From NCBI GenBank assembly GCA_023374025.1, contig SIJG01000096.1:306018-370017 (forward strand): a stretch of 64,000 bases of DNA, in the 5' to 3' direction. The position numbers and the translations under genes are program-made. The stretch comes from Heterodera schachtii (taxonomy: Eukaryota > Nematoda > Chromadorea > Rhabditida > Heteroderidae). Under the pieces are notes generated by a model. The model saw only the letters and a list, made by a program, of their open reading frames with translations, did no database searches and was not told where the DNA came from. Positions 10,769-21,646 of the stretch are shown here, piece after piece (position 1 is the stretch's first letter; every line of letters starts with the position of its first letter).

Positions 10769-11100
10769 TTTTTAACATTTTTATGATTAAATTTTCTTGC
10801 TAATTTCTAGAGATCGGACCGGTCGGTTTTTTTCGGTTTCGGTTTTTTTTCGGTTTTTAACCAAAACCGACCGACCGACCCTCTTGTCCGGTCTCTACTA
10901 ATTTCGGCATAATTTTTCTTCCATTCTTTTGTCGAATATTTTCTCCCTTTTTGTTTGATTTTCTCTTTAATTTTGTTGAATTCTCCAATAATTTCTCTTT
11001 TTTTCTGATCGTTTTCTTTTTCTTCCCATTTTTCACCAAATTTTTCGTCAAATGTTTTCTGCTCCAATTTCAATTTGAATAAATAAAAATGCAATTAAAT
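10769..11100 (-). pseudogene. Secreted HTH-module family copy, truncated
   Basis: Minus-strand relative of the gene at 8757. The words FGEKWEEKENDQKKREIIGE and KIKQKGRKYSTKEW are nearly the same as in that gene, followed by KKNYAEIS. The signal-peptide region is present at about 11060-11100 (HLIAFLFIQIEIGAE) but in a shifted frame. The 3' part is cut by the 90-bp hAT-type element, and a stop follows soon after it. Confidence 0.75.
10808..10897. mobile_element. 90-bp non-autonomous hAT-type element
   Basis: Left end TAGAGATCGGACCGG and right end CCGGTCTCTA are imperfect inverted repeats. The element is flanked on both sides by CTAATTTC (10800-10807 and 10898-10905), an exact 8-bp target duplication as made by hAT elements. 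It interrupts the reading frame of the secreted-family pseudogene on the minus strand: without the element and one duplication copy, the frame reads through AEISKKI. Confidence 0.85.
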
Positions 11101-11689
11101 GGGAAATTGGCACAATTTCATTTTTGACAATTTTTCTTCAAAAAATTAGAAATTAAATGAAATCTAACAGAAATATAAAATAATAATTGAATTATTCTTT
11201 CAAATTGTTTAATCAAATTATTGACAGGCTTATTATTTTATTATTCACAAAGAATGAGCATTTCCCTCTAATTATTGATCATATTATCAAATTAATCATT
11301 TATTTAGAATAAGTAAATAAAAAATTACACCATTAAGCATAATTCCAATTGTAATAAAAAATTCAGCTTTTTTAAACTTTTTTTCATTTCTTACTTCTAA
11401 GAGAGTTAAATAGGACCTGGAAAAAATTAGGAACCTGAATTAGGTATATGGACAGAAAAAATAAAAATGGGGTCAAAATTCAGACGAAAAATTCCCGGAA
11501 TGTTGGCGAAATGCTTAAATAAGGAAAATTGCTAGGTTAGAGTCGAGGTGGACTAATTCGGAAGCTCAACTCTAAGGGTGTATTCTTATTTGTTATTATA
11601 TTTTGTTAATAAATGTCTCAAAAACTCAAAATACAATTAGATTTATCAACAAATTGATAAAAAAACTCAGTAATATTTCATAAATGTTT
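11101..11689. other. AT-rich spacer
   Basis: No gene, RNA gene or terminal repeats recognised. Confidence 0.4.
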
Positions 11690-12015
11690 CATTTAGGAAT
11701 GCCTAAAAATATAAATTTTTCGGCTAAATTTTGTTTTTATTTGCCTTTTACCACAGAAATGACATTCATACAGATTTAATTTTTCACCCCAAAATTGAAA
11801 GGTGAAAGGGCCAAAAATGTAAAATTTCGTCATAATTTTTGTCCCATTCTTTTTTCGAATATTTTCTTCCTTTTTGTTTATAATATTCATTTTTCACTCT
11901 TTATAAGGATCAACAAATAAAATAAAACGATTTTGTCAAAAAAAGTTTGTGAAAATCATCCAATTCCAATTATAACATATCATTTTCTTCTCCAAATTGA
12001 TTCTTCCATCTGCGG
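11690..12015 (-). pseudogene. Secreted HTH-module family fragments
   Basis: Two small pieces of the family on the minus strand. Around 11830-11890 the DNA reads as KQKGRKYSKKEWDKNYDEI in one frame, matching the KGRKYSxKEW module. Around 11970-12010 a frame reads SIRRWKNQFGEEN, matching the C-terminal IRRWKKQFEE of the intact gene. Unrelated AT-rich sequence lies between and around the pieces, so the copy was broken by insertions. Confidence 0.6.
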
Positions 12016-12339
12016 ATACTTGCATCTGTACCAAATTTTTTTCTATTCAACTTAAATCTACTGAATTCCCTAAATAGTAAATAGTAGGAAAAATACTTTA
12101 TTTTTTGTGTTTGCGAACAAAAATTGGGTACATATTTCGCGACTTTATCCATATTTGGTACATATTTTGGATTTTTAGCACTTTTTTTTTTCAAAAAAAG
12201 AGATTGCAAAATACTAAAATGTGATTAAAAGCCTTTTAGATATTTTTATGCATTTTGTTAATTTAACCCTTTCCTGGTTTCGCAGATTTCGTTAAATTTT
12301 TTTTTTGCCAATTGCGCACCTCAAGAGTAAACTTTGGAT
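12016..12339. repeat. Dispersed AT-rich repeat
   Basis: Bases 12070-12130 (AATAGTAGGAAAAATACTTT, then TTTTGTGTTTGCGAACAAAA) recur at about 45170-45215. No gene is seen. Confidence 0.45.
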
Positions 12340-13000
12340 ATTTTTGCCCGTAAAATTTGGCTTCCAATGATTCGACGGCTTCGACTTTTACCCGTGGCCT
12401 TCTTTTGTACATTTATTTTCAACTCACATCGCCCATAATTCTCGCTGATCTCAATCAATTTGATTCAATCAATTCCTTTGACATTTTCCTCGATGGAATT
12501 GCTGATGATAGGCCAAAAGCAACTCTGGCGGCCAAATGTTGTCCACTCCGAGAAAAGACGGGCATATTAGCAAAGATAAAAAGAGGGGAAGAGAGAAAGA
12601 GTAAAGAAAAAGAGAAATGGACCAGCCGATTTGGGATGTTTTTGCTCATGAAATTTTGCTAATTTTTGCACTAAAAATTCGCCGGTTGGGCTTTAATGAT
12701 GGTGCTTATTTTGGCAATTTGCTTCGTCTCATTTCGCCGACAAATCTCTCCGATCTCAACCTGCGTTTAATCTCTCTCATCTGGTCGTCTGTTGCAGATG
12801 GGATTGGTGATTTCGATGGGCCAATGGAACTTGTGCTGCTGGCCAAGCGTTGTCCAAATGGTTGCTTGCACACTCCGAGAAAAGATGCCAACCGAAGCGA
12901 TTGCGTTGCCTGGAACAAATGATGGGTAATTAAGCGATGCCAAATTGGGGAGACGGCGGTTCAATGGGAGGACGAAAATTGGGACAATTTGGTGAATAAC
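12340..13000 (+). pseudogene. Two decayed pieces of the F-box-like family
   Basis: Around 12418-12500 the plus strand reads TSPIILADLNQFDSINSFDI, and around 12715-12790 it reads LLRLISPTNLSDLNLRLIS. Both match the LRxISPTILxDLxxLxxI segment of the family seen at 1984 and 14850. Neither piece has the flanking conserved parts in frame, so they are relics, perhaps of two copies or of one duplicated internally. The downstream part to 12922 is open but unrecognised. Confidence 0.5.
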
Positions 13001-13455
13001 GTCGACTTTACTCTTTACAGTGGACATTTTTTCCAAAAAGAATGACAGCCTACGGTCAGCATGAATTGTTGTGCCATGGCATTTATTGTATTCTCCGCGA
13101 GTATGCTCAGAGCTTTTTCCCTTTTACCATTAGCCGTTTTATCAACGATTACTCACAATGAATTCGTATACACATAAAATACAATGCAATGGTCAAATAC
13201 ATACGAACAATCATACTCAATACAATAATATTGAAATGGCATAGTGCCAACGTCTTTTCGGTAACATAATCGCACCAACCAATCAAATTATTTCATCATT
13301 TCTGTCACATAATCGCATCAACCAATCAAATTATTTCGTCATTTTCTGCTACTGTTGTTGCTGACCACCCGGCCCGGGAGAAGCGTTGTTGAGAAGACTG
13401 AAAAAAGAAATTCTATTGCAAATTATAACTATTGGCATTTTATTAGTGCATTTAG
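13001..13455. repeat. Spacer with a short tandem duplication
   Basis: Bases 13265-13345 hold two direct copies of a unit of about 45 bp beginning ACATAATCGCA and containing ACCAATCAAATTATTTC. No gene was recognised in the stretch. Confidence 0.5.
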
Positions 13456-13547
13456 TTTATGAGTCCAATCAACTGCCTTAGTTTTTGGTACCATAGTCCT
13501 TCTGTCCATTTTAAAATAAACCATACAGTTTTGGTATCAATTGAAAG

Positions 13548-14777
13548 TAGGGTTAAGCCCCGACCCCGAGCCCCCCGACCCCCGACCCGACCCGAGACGT
13601 TTTTTGGGCCGGTCCCCCGACCCGACCCCCGACATGTCATCCCCCGAGGTCCCCGACTTTTTGCCCCCCGACCCCCCGACACTATTTCGGGGGATTGGGG
13701 ACTCCGAGCGTTTTAAAAATTTAAAAGTTAATTTATCCACGAAGGCGGGAAATATTGAAAATTTTTGAGATTTTGGATAAATTTACTTAATAAAATTCAT
13801 TAAAAATTACGAAAAACTTTCCGGTGGCGCCTATCGGCATCGCCGGCCCCCCAAAACCATGGTGCCGATCGGTAATTTTTCAAAATATGAACACCAAGGC
13901 CGAAAAATAAGATTTTAGGGTCAAAAATAAGAACATTTTGCAATATTTTTTCAAAATTTGAGTTCATTTTGCCCACATATTTTCACCAAAAATGACCAAT
14001 TTTTGCGCGATTTTGAGCCAAATTTTTAAGAAAAAATAAGCTTTTGCGGACCGGTGGTACCGACAAGATGCCGCCGGAAAAAAAAATTGAAAATTGGGAG
14101 TTTTTGTAGCATTTTTTACATAAAAATGGCCATTTTAAAGTTTTTTTTTCTCAACCAGCGAAATAAAACATTAATCAGAAAAAATTTAAAAAGTTTAGGT
14201 GAAGCCTGAAAATAAGAAAAGGTTAGAAATAAGGACAAATTTCAGTAAATTCGGGATCAAAAGATCAAAAAATTTTGCGGCAGACCTTAAAATTTCTTGA
14301 AATAGTGACATATGCCATAAAATTTCAAAATTATAAATATATTTAAGAAAGCAGAACAATTTTCGTCGCTACCCCAAAATTAGAAATTCATATAAATAAG
14401 AACAAATGGAAGCCCCTGGTTTAAATCCTTTGTCATTATTTGTAAGATTTGTCCTTATTTTTGACCCTAAAATCTTATTTTTGACCAGCGATGTTCTTAT
14501 TTCGGGAAATTTTCAAGGGTAACCCTGGTTTAAAGGCCAGCTTGGACTCACTCTTGCTGGCGCTAACGAAATCAGATGATTAAAGTGAAAAAAAGGAAGA
14601 TTTACGGGAATTTAAAAATAAAAATTGAGTTTTCGTTAAAATTTCGTTGATCACTACCCGATCGGGGTCCCCGACCCCCGACAATTGAGCTTCCCCCGAC
14701 CCGACCCCCGACATGTCGCCCCCCGAGGTCCCCGGCCCCCGACTTTTTGCCGCCCGAGGGCTCGGGGCTTAACCCTA
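13548..14777. mobile_element. 1.23-kb non-autonomous hAT-type element
   Basis: The ends are inverted: TAGGGTTAAGCCCCGACCCC on the left and CTCGGGGCTTAACCCTA on the right. Both sides carry ATTGAAAG (13540-13547 and 14778-14785), an 8-bp target duplication. GC-rich CCCCGACCCCCGACCC tracts lie just inside both ends. The interior is AT-rich with two copies of the GC hairpin (13821, 14047). No transposase frame is seen. The sequence around the insertion (TATGAGTCCAATCAACTG ... GATTGGACTCATAAAA) belongs to the foldback family also seen at 59936. Confidence 0.85.
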
Positions 14778-14849
14778 ATTGAAAGTACTAAATCTAAGCA
14801 ATTGTCGACGATTGGACTCATAAAACAATAAAAAAAAATTTTTAATTGT

Positions 14850-16330
14850 TCACCCTTGGTCGAATCCGCCATCTCTGATCAAAATGTTAATTGGGTTCTG
14901 TCGAGCATGCAACTCATCGCTCAGATTTGTCCAATTTCGCATATCCCATCCAATTGGACAACGGGTGAGCAGGCCCGTATCCAGAAAAAAATTTCGGGGA
15001 GGGCACCCGAAGAGCTTTTTTTTTTTTGCTCATCAAGCCAAAAAATTTTTTGAACTAGTGTTATTTTCAAAATCTTCAACGCGGAGCCAAAAAAAGAGGA
15101 ATTATTAGCGGTTTACGCCGACGAAAAATCACACTTTCTCCATTTTTGGCTCAAATTTTCAAAAAATAATGGTTCAATTGGGGCCCGGCGGTGCCGATAG
15201 GCGCCGCCGGGAAAAATTTTTGAAAAATTAAATGCAATATGATAAGAAAATGTGCAAAATTTTCAGAAAATTTGCCCATTTTTGCTTGAAAATTTTTTGA
15301 TTTTTCATTTCGGGGGGGGGGGGGGGGGCACGTGCCCCCCCATCCCCCCCCCCCCCTAGATACGGGCCTGCGGGTGAGCACATAATGATGCGGAACGTTT
15401 TGTTTAAGAGTCAGTTTTTCTTCGGTCACTCCGTTGATCAGATCAAATGGCAAAGTGTAGTCAATTTGTCTTGGAGGGAATCGCAAAAACACACGGAAAG
15501 AAACAGGAGAAGAAGCATCCATAAATGCCTAAAATGGGACAGAAAATCATTGAAATGCAAAAATCAGAAAAACCAATTAAAAGGAACACTCACATTTTGA
15601 AGTTCTTCCATCGCATCAGACCATTCATCGCCAAAAGAAGTCACGTGGCATTTCAGCAGTTTTGGCAAACCGTTCGGACGAGGCGTCAACAGCCATTTGG
15701 TAATTGCTTGGCCATCGGACGCATTGGCATTGTCATCGGCCGGAAAAACGAATGGCATAACACGGTCTACAATTATGTAGAGAAGTTTTGGACAATCGCA
15801 GAGAATGGACGGGGCCAATCCACGCATGTTGCGAAGAGCGATTTTGTTCAAATCCAGCAAATAAATCGAATTGCCCAGCATTGGCCAAATTGTGAACAAC
15901 GCAAATTCCAAAATGCGAACGTTTTCAGTGACAATCTCCAAATTGAGAGAACAGACGAGGAAAAGACGGTGAAAACGGCCGAGAAATGTGAGGACATTTT
16001 GGTCGATGTAACTGAAAGGCACAAAATGTGATGTTGACAACAATTCAAATCCAATTCATTTTTACGCGATCGTAATCCATCGGAATGCGATGACATTGTT
16101 TGGTAACGGAATTTGAGGAATTGGCACCGGGCTTCCATCAAATGAATTGACAATTTCCATTTGCTTTATCCCATCTTCGGCAATGTGCCATTGAATGAGT
16201 AATTCTTTGTCCAATGCCTAAGTGCGCCTTTCGAAATGTTCATCCACGATGCTGTCAAAGTGGCGACTGATCAGCGCGATTCCAAGGCCCAGCTGAGAAG
16301 GCGGAAGTAAGTTGAACAGCGCTTGCCAAC
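14850..16330 (-). pseudogene. Cyst-nematode F-box-like family gene, broken
   Basis: This is the most complete family copy. Reading the minus strand, 16330-16050 gives SQLGLGIALISRHFDSIVDE, an in-frame stop, then EIVNSFDGSPVPIPQIPLPN, then further stops. The region 16043-15560 is open: SYIDQNVLTFLGRF, LRNMRGLAPSILCDCPKL, FPADDNANASDGQAITKW, TPRPNGLPKLLKC. After a short intron, 15528-15379 gives MDASSPVSFRVFLRFPP, TLPFDLINGVTEEKLTLKQ and HYVLTR. A hAT-type insertion then interrupts the codon series, and the frame resumes as CPIGWDMRNWTNLSDELHA and ends at a TGA at 14850. The family is, from memory, a large expanded set in Globodera and Heterodera whose function is not established. Stops near the N-terminus and the insertion make this a pseudogene. 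Confidence 0.8.
14970..15370. mobile_element. 401-bp hAT-type element inside the F-box-like pseudogene
   Basis: Inverted ends CAGGCCCGTATCCAG and CTAGATACGGGCCTG. It is flanked by CGGGTGAG at 14962-14969 and 15371-15378, an exact 8-bp duplication. It contains a copy of the GC hairpin (15185-15211) and long G and C runs near the right end (15313-15357). Removing it with one duplication copy restores continuous family-like reading across the final exon. Partly similar ends (GGGCGTAGCCAG, GGCCCGTAGCCAG) occur at 20884 and 59408. Confidence 0.9.
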
Positions 16331-16379
16331 TGGAAAATGAACAAATTTTCGAAATTTATTTTTTGCTTTTTTAATTGCC

Positions 16380-16849
16380 GATAAGGCTAAAGCTGCAAAA
16401 TTAGGCAAACATGTCGATCATTGGACCCAAAAATTTTTTTTCTTAATTTTTTCTGAAAATTCTGATAATACGTTTCTAGGGGTGTTTTGAGGCGCTGATC
16501 ACGAATACGCCTTCTATTTCGCCCAATTCAAAACCCCAAACTCAAATTCTAACAAAAAGTCGAAAATTCAAATTCTTTCAAATTATTATTTTTGTTCAAC
16601 CTTTGTTTACGCACACGGGAGTCACCCCCAACTCATCCATACCCAACTCATCCAAACCCAACTCATCCATATCCAACTCATCCATAACACTGCGAGTCGT
16701 CGTCGTGGCATTTTTTATTTATGCGAGTCATCGTCGTGGCATTTTCTGCTTATTCGAGTCTTATTCGTGGCATTTTTTTTGATCGTGCGGTCTCGGTCGT
16801 GGCATTTTTTGGCTGTAAGGTCTTAGTCGTGGCATTTTTATCATTATGC
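16380..16849. repeat. Breakpoint repeat unit, copy 1, with CCAACTCATCCATA minisatellite
   Basis: The sequence CATGTCGATCATTGG, then TTCTAGGGGTGTTTTGAGGC, then GCTGATCACGAAT, a run of four or more 15-bp units CCAACTCATCCATAC (16628-16686), and several GTCGTGGCATTTTT words up to 16843. The same order and orientation recurs at 61130-61556. Here it runs directly into the 3' half of the EF-hand gene. Confidence 0.8.
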
Positions 16850-17662
16850 GGGAGCATTTGGGACGCGGCACTTTCGAGGCGCAACAGCAAATGTACGAAC
16901 AACACATTGACGAGCTGTTGCGACACATGGAACTGCACGGCGATGGCGTACAGGTGGCGAGAATTTAGATAAATTGTCATTGGAAAAAGGGGTCAGAAAT
17001 TTGCCTCTACGAAATACGAAATACCCCACCCCTCAGAGGCCAAATTTTTTTTTGCTTTTCACAACATTTTTTGTGATCTATTTGATAAAAAATTTTGTCC
17101 AAAAATGACAGAATTTGCGATTTCTAGCCGATTTCATTAATTTTTATGAATAATTTTATTAGAACAATGTATATATTTTTTAAATACATATGAAAAGCAA
17201 AACGAAAATTCATTTTGCAAAAAAATTTATTTAATTAGAAAAATATATTTTCATAAAAATTTTAAAGAAATGCAATTCAAATGCGTAAAATTTTTGAGTT
17301 TTTAACGCAAAATTTTGTTTTTTTTTTCAAATTCGTAAATATTCCCATTTTTACCGGCGCATTTTTTTGCCCAAAATTTTACGAAATTGCCTCTTAAGAA
17401 ATTGACCTCCCCCCCCCCCCCGGCCCGCTCCTGCTTCCACCTATGCTTTGTTCCCCAAAGGAGGAGTGGCGGAATGGGGTGGATGATGAGGAGTAATCCT
17501 CGTAACTTTTGCCAAATCTGAGCTTTCCACTATTAGAAACACCCCAAAAAATTTACATCAGAAGATTCCTTTCAGCACCTTGAGCCCAATTGTTCTTCAA
17601 AGCCTACGACGGAAACAAAAACTGCCCCAATGACAAACGACGGCACGCACAAGGGACTCTGA
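16850..17662 (+). pseudogene. Secreted EF-hand family: detached 3' half
   Basis: The plus strand reads EHLGRGTFEAQQQMYEQHID, then ELLRHMELHGDGVQ (16850-16953). This matches the second half of exon 4 of the intact gene at 51045-52620 (EHMGQGTFETYQQLYEQRIE ...). After an intron of about 620 bp comes the last exon, from 17576, with the same CACCTT start after the acceptor and the shared words CCCAATTGTTC and TGCCCCAATGACAAACGACG. The similarity begins abruptly at the codon after LVN of the intact gene, exactly where the separate 5' half at 61557-62267 stops. A stop just after the acceptor closes one of the two possible reading frames. It has no start codon or signal exon, so it is not expected to make the family protein. 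Confidence 0.75.
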
Positions 17663-18042
17663 ACCAGAAAATGAGGTGCCGCAGACACAAAGCGTCAACG
17701 TTGACCGAATGAAGAATAATAATAATTGGACAATTTTTTAAAATTAAATAGCCATTATATTTAATGATTTCTTTATAATATTATTGATTTAATAAAATTT
17801 TATGAAAACATAAAAACTAGAGGTGTGCCGTGAATCACGGTCACGGTCACGGTTACCGTGAATTTCACGGGTTTTTTCACTCACGGTCACGATTCACGGT
17901 ACCAATTCACGGTTATTCCGTGAAAAATTTACACTGGATAAAATTGAATATTTATGAAATAAATTTTTTTTTTTATAGAGAAATTTGGTCTTTTTTTGGG
18001 CAAAGTTTGTTAGGAAACAGATCAAAATTTTCAAAAATTTCC

Positions 18043-18068
18043 CCGGCGGCGCCTATCGGCACCGCCGG
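18043..18068. repeat. GC-rich hairpin motif (type copy)
   Basis: The left arm CCGGCGGCGCC and the right arm GGCACCGCCGG are separated by only four bases, so the motif forms a tight hairpin. Good copies are at 8, 13821, 15185, 18043, 18555, 18689, 19657, 20980, 40452, 52713 and 62411. Weaker copies are at 14047, 18822, 40588 and 42629. Most are followed on the GGCC side by a C-rich run and preceded by TTTTCAAAAATTT-like sequence. It occurs both inside and outside defined transposons. Confidence 0.85.
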
Positions 18069-18524
18069 CCCCCTCCCCTATTTCTGAAACCTTTTTGCAC
18101 AAAGCCGAACTACCTATATTGTGCAAAAAGCAAATAAAAAGCAAAGTTTCAAGTATGAGCCCATTTAAATAAGAAAATTCATTGTTTTTTTTTTTAAATT
18201 TGCTCGAAATAAAGTTATTTTGGGTAAAACCAGTTATTAATCACATTTTCTAAAAGTTTCCACTAAAACCCATATTTTTCTTAAAAATTGGGTAAGTATG
18301 TCTCACAAAACCATTTATAAAAGGTCGGAATCAATTTAAAACGTCCACAATTATGCGAAAAATGCAAATTATGGGCGCGCTTGCCAATGGACACTTCAGT
18401 ACCCGATTTTTTTAAACTTGAAATATGCAAGCGCACCTATAATTTGCATTTTTCATTGTTTTTTGACTTAGACTAATTAAAATTGTAAAATTTGCTAATT
18501 TTAGGGATAAATCTGTTAACATTA

Positions 18525-18850
18525 AAAAATTGCACTCAAATTTTCAATTTTACCCCCGGCGGCGCCTATCGGCACCTCTGGGCCCCCAAAATTTATTATT
18601 TCATAAAAAATTGGCTCAAATTCGCAAAATTTGGTCATTTTTTGGAGTAAATCTGTGCACAAATAAGACTCAAATTTTCAAAAATTTCCCCGGCGGCGCC
18701 TCTCGGCACCTCCGGGCCCCCAAAATTTATTATTTCATAAAAAATTGGCTAAAATTCGCAAAATTTGGTCATTTTTTGGACTAAATCTGTGCACAAATAA
18801 GACTCAAATTTTCAAAAATTTTTGCGATGGCGTCTATCGGCGCCTATGGA
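18525..18850. repeat. Tandem repeat of about 134 bp
   Basis: Units beginning AAATTTATTATTTCATAAAA start at 18588 and 18722, a spacing of 134 bp. Each includes GGTCATTTTTTGGA and a GC hairpin copy. About two and a half units are present, inside the hAT-type element. Confidence 0.8.
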
Positions 18851-19116
18851 CCCCTCCTTTTACCAAAAAAAATTTTTGGAAAATTATACCACAAAAAAAA
18901 GTTAAAAAAAATTCGCCGCCAAAAAAAAATTTCTTAAAATTCACGGTCACGGTCATGAAAACCGTGAATTTCACGGGTTTTTTGGATCACGGTCACGGTC
19001 ACGATTCACGGGATCAATTCACGGTCACGGTCACGGTTCACGGGGTCAATTCACGGTCACGGTCACGATTCACGGTTCACGGGTTTTTTCAGTCACGGCA
19101 CACCTCTAATAAAAAC

Positions 19117-19378
19117 CCAGAGCTCTATAAATTAAATATTCCGTTAGTAATAGCAGATCAATTTATGAAAATGGCACAAATATATCAAAAGAAAATAGAG
19201 GATAACACAACAAATAAACAATAATTGAAAGACGAAGAAATTTATCAAAAAACAATTAAAATCATTAAATTCATGTAATTTTGAACAAGAATTAGCAAAA
19301 TTTTCCGTTTTAATAATTACAACCAAAAATCCTTAAAAATACATCCCAAAATGTGTCAATCCATGCCATTGTTTCTTC
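19117..19378. other. Short AT-rich spacer
   Basis: No gene or repeat recognised between the hAT-type element and the terminal exon at 19379. Confidence 0.4.
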
Positions 19379-20622
19379 TCAGAGCTCTTCATTTCGGCTT
19401 TCCACCAACGGCGAGAATTGCACCTCACAGTGCCAGTCCTCCGGCTTCAGCCCCAGTTCGGGCCGGAACGCATTGGCTTCATCAGGGCCATGAAAGTTGG
19501 CGGTTTCTTCTGCCGACATGCTTCCGTCCGAACAATCCCACGAGTTGTAAATGTGTTTACCTGAAATTTACAAAAGGCTTATTTGCCTAAAAGTGGAAAC
19601 AAAAGCCCAAGTTAAAAAAGACAGGAAAAAGGAAGGACCCTTTAAAAAAATTTTACGGGCGGGCGGCGCCTATGCCACCGCCGGACCCCCCCCCCCCCCC
19701 TCCGGTTCCCCAAATTTCTTTTGAAAAGGCGTGGCGCAAAAAAGTGGAGTGAAAAGCAAAAAAAAAAAAAAAGGCAGCACTTTAAAAGATGATTCGTTTT
19801 TGGCAATTTTTTTACCCAATTCGTTTTTGATTATATGTAGGATGAAACTATCTGACTTCTCGTTTCTACAGCATATAAGACAAAAAACGAAATGAGGTAA
19901 ACCTGCTTTTTTGCCGGTACCCACTGACAAAGTTTCTCGGATTCACTCTCCTTTCATACCAATTCAAGACCGGGCAGGGCCAGGCCAGGCCCGGTATTTA
20001 ACAGGCCTGGCAAGCAATCCTGACGATTTTTGGAAAAATCCGGTTTGAACCGGTTTTGGAGAGTCTAATTAGGTTACTTTTGAGAATATCAACCCGACCC
20101 GGCTCAGCTCATTTGAAATTCTGGGTCTCAAAATAATTCGGCCACAAATAATGATGCCCACCTGATGAGCAGAGAAGGGCCCGGCATTGTTTAACCCCGC
20201 GTTCGCACGGCCTCTTCATCAGTTCTGAGCCAAAAGTTTAAGTTTTCGTGATAAATTTTTTTTAGTTAATTTAAAAAAAAAAGATTCTTTGATTTAAAAA
20301 TTGATAAGAAAATTAATTTATTAAATCAATAAATGTTTTTAGTTAAATAAAATAATGCAATGAATTATAAATTAAACGCAAAAATATTTCTTAAAAAATC
20401 TTTGAATTATGAAGATTTCTGAGACTAGGAATGGAGTTTGTGGAAAAAAGCCGAAAATGTATTCAGAGACTGTCGAGAATCGTCAATCTCGAGCATCAAA
20501 AGCAATCCCCCGCCCTTGCTTGCTTCCCTAAATTTAAAGCCCACCTTTTACTTTTTCGGCGCCAAGCATTTTGACCGCAAGGTCGCCCTCCTCTGTAAAA
20601 ACGCCGCGCTTGCACGTAAGTG
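19379..20622 (-). CDS. Unrecognised spliced gene, 3' exons
   Basis: The exon 19379-19560 is open for 59 residues after a good acceptor (AATTTCAG). It has balanced, coding-like composition: HIYNSWDCSDGSMSAEE, NAFRPELGLKPEDWHCEVQF, SPLVESRNEEL, then TGA. The phase needs one base from an upstream exon. A candidate is 20552-20622, with acceptor TTTTAG and donor GTAAAA, reading YVQARRFYRGGRPCGQNAW in the compatible phase. The intervening 990 bp would be an intron containing a GC hairpin (19657). I recognise no domain and find no start codon. The last exon is fairly convincing; the join is speculative. Confidence 0.4.
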
Positions 20623-20879
20623 CTAAAAGTGAAAAACAAAAAAATTAAAAAAATTAAATAAAAACGAAAAATATTACCGCCGTTGCAAAATGCAATTTGG
20701 CAAAAAAGCAGCACAAAAATTGGTGAAAGGGAGCGCATTTGTAATGTAAAATATTAAAAAAAAATTTGTCCTGAACAATTTGAAATGCAAATTAATTATA
20801 GTTTTATTTTAATAAATAAATTATAATCAATTGTATTTCAAAATTTGTAAAATTAAACTATAAATAATCAAAATCATTA

Positions 20880-21145
20880 ACAAGGGCGTAGCCAGACCCT
20901 TGGCTTCGGGGGGAGGGGGGGGAAGTCAAAAAATTCGACTTTTTAGGGTGTATTTTTCTTTTTTCAGTTGATTTTTATGGGTGGACGATAGGCGCCGCCG
21001 GGAAATTTCTTTGAGTATTTTAATGCATTTTGTTAAGAAAATTGCTTAAAATTTCAAAAAAATTTACTTGAAATTTTTACTTTTTTTGGGTTTCGGGGGA
21101 GGGGGGCTTTAGCCCCCTCAGCCCCCGCCCCTGCCTACGCACTAG
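20880..21145. repeat. GC-ended element of GGGCGTAGCCAG type
   Basis: The left end AAGGGCGTAGCCAGACCC and right end GCCCCTGCCTACGCAC are roughly inverted. Poly-G and poly-C rich tracts lie inside each end and a GC hairpin fragment at 20980-21001. It resembles the 14970 hAT-type element. No clean 8-bp duplication was found. Confidence 0.5.
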
Positions 21146-21449
21146 CTCGGGATATGCTTTTCGTTGGAAACGGGGTCAGAAACCAACTTTCCCATTTATT
21201 CCGTGCTCAGCGAAAATGTTTTCCCACTTTTCTGCTTTTCCTATTCATCCTTTTTTTCATTTTTCTGCAAGGCCCTCCCCCCCCCCCCTCTCTGCCGCTG
21301 ATTTTTTAAATTTTCTCTTTTGTCCATTTCCCCGTCGGCGGGCGGGGGCACAGGTGGCCTGCCTGCACGTGTCCGAGTCCAAAGGTGTTGGAAAGACATG
21401 GCGAGCAGAACGGCGGGGGTCGGCCGCCAGCAAAAATGCTAATGGGAAA
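21146..21449. other. GC-rich spacer
   Basis: The stretch 21330-21435 is GC-rich and open on both strands, but no motif was recognised. It could hold a decayed exon. Confidence 0.3.
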
Positions 21450-21646
21450 AACCCAACTCGTACTGTTTTTGGACAAAATCGTATAACCTTTATTAAAGTC
21501 GACCAAATTAAACATTCTTGTTATCATTCAATAGCCCTTAAAATTCTCTATCTAATTACCAAGTTTCAAAAAATTTGATCAAGTTTATAGAGTTATGGAC
21601 GAAAAATTTTACGATTTTTGGTCATAATTTCAGTACGAGTTGGGTT
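21450..21646. mobile_element. Small inverted-repeat element with AACCCAACTCGTACTG ends
   Basis: Exact 16-bp inverted ends AACCCAACTCGTACTG and CAGTACGAGTTGGGTT bound a 197-bp AT-rich core containing TTCTTGTTATCATTCAATAG. Related ends (AGTACGAGTTGGGTTTAG) occur at 22810 and (AGTACGAGTTGGCC) at 60752. No target duplication is clear. Confidence 0.65.

Larger units (their letters stand above)
17818..19108. mobile_element. 1.29-kb hAT-type element with CACGGTCACGG ends
   Basis: Ends TAGAGGTGTGCCGTGA (left) and TCACGGCACACCTCTA (right, after one mismatch region) are inverted. Both flanks carry ATAAAAAC (17810-17817 and 19109-19116), an 8-bp duplication. Inside both ends are arrays of CACGGTCACGGTTCACGG-type words (17835-17920, 18941-19090). 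The centre holds a 134-bp tandem repeat and several GC hairpins. No transposase is seen. Confidence 0.9.

Noticed and set aside
13264..13345. CRISPR-like or satellite array
   Set aside because: Only two direct copies without regular unique spacers, in a eukaryotic setting.
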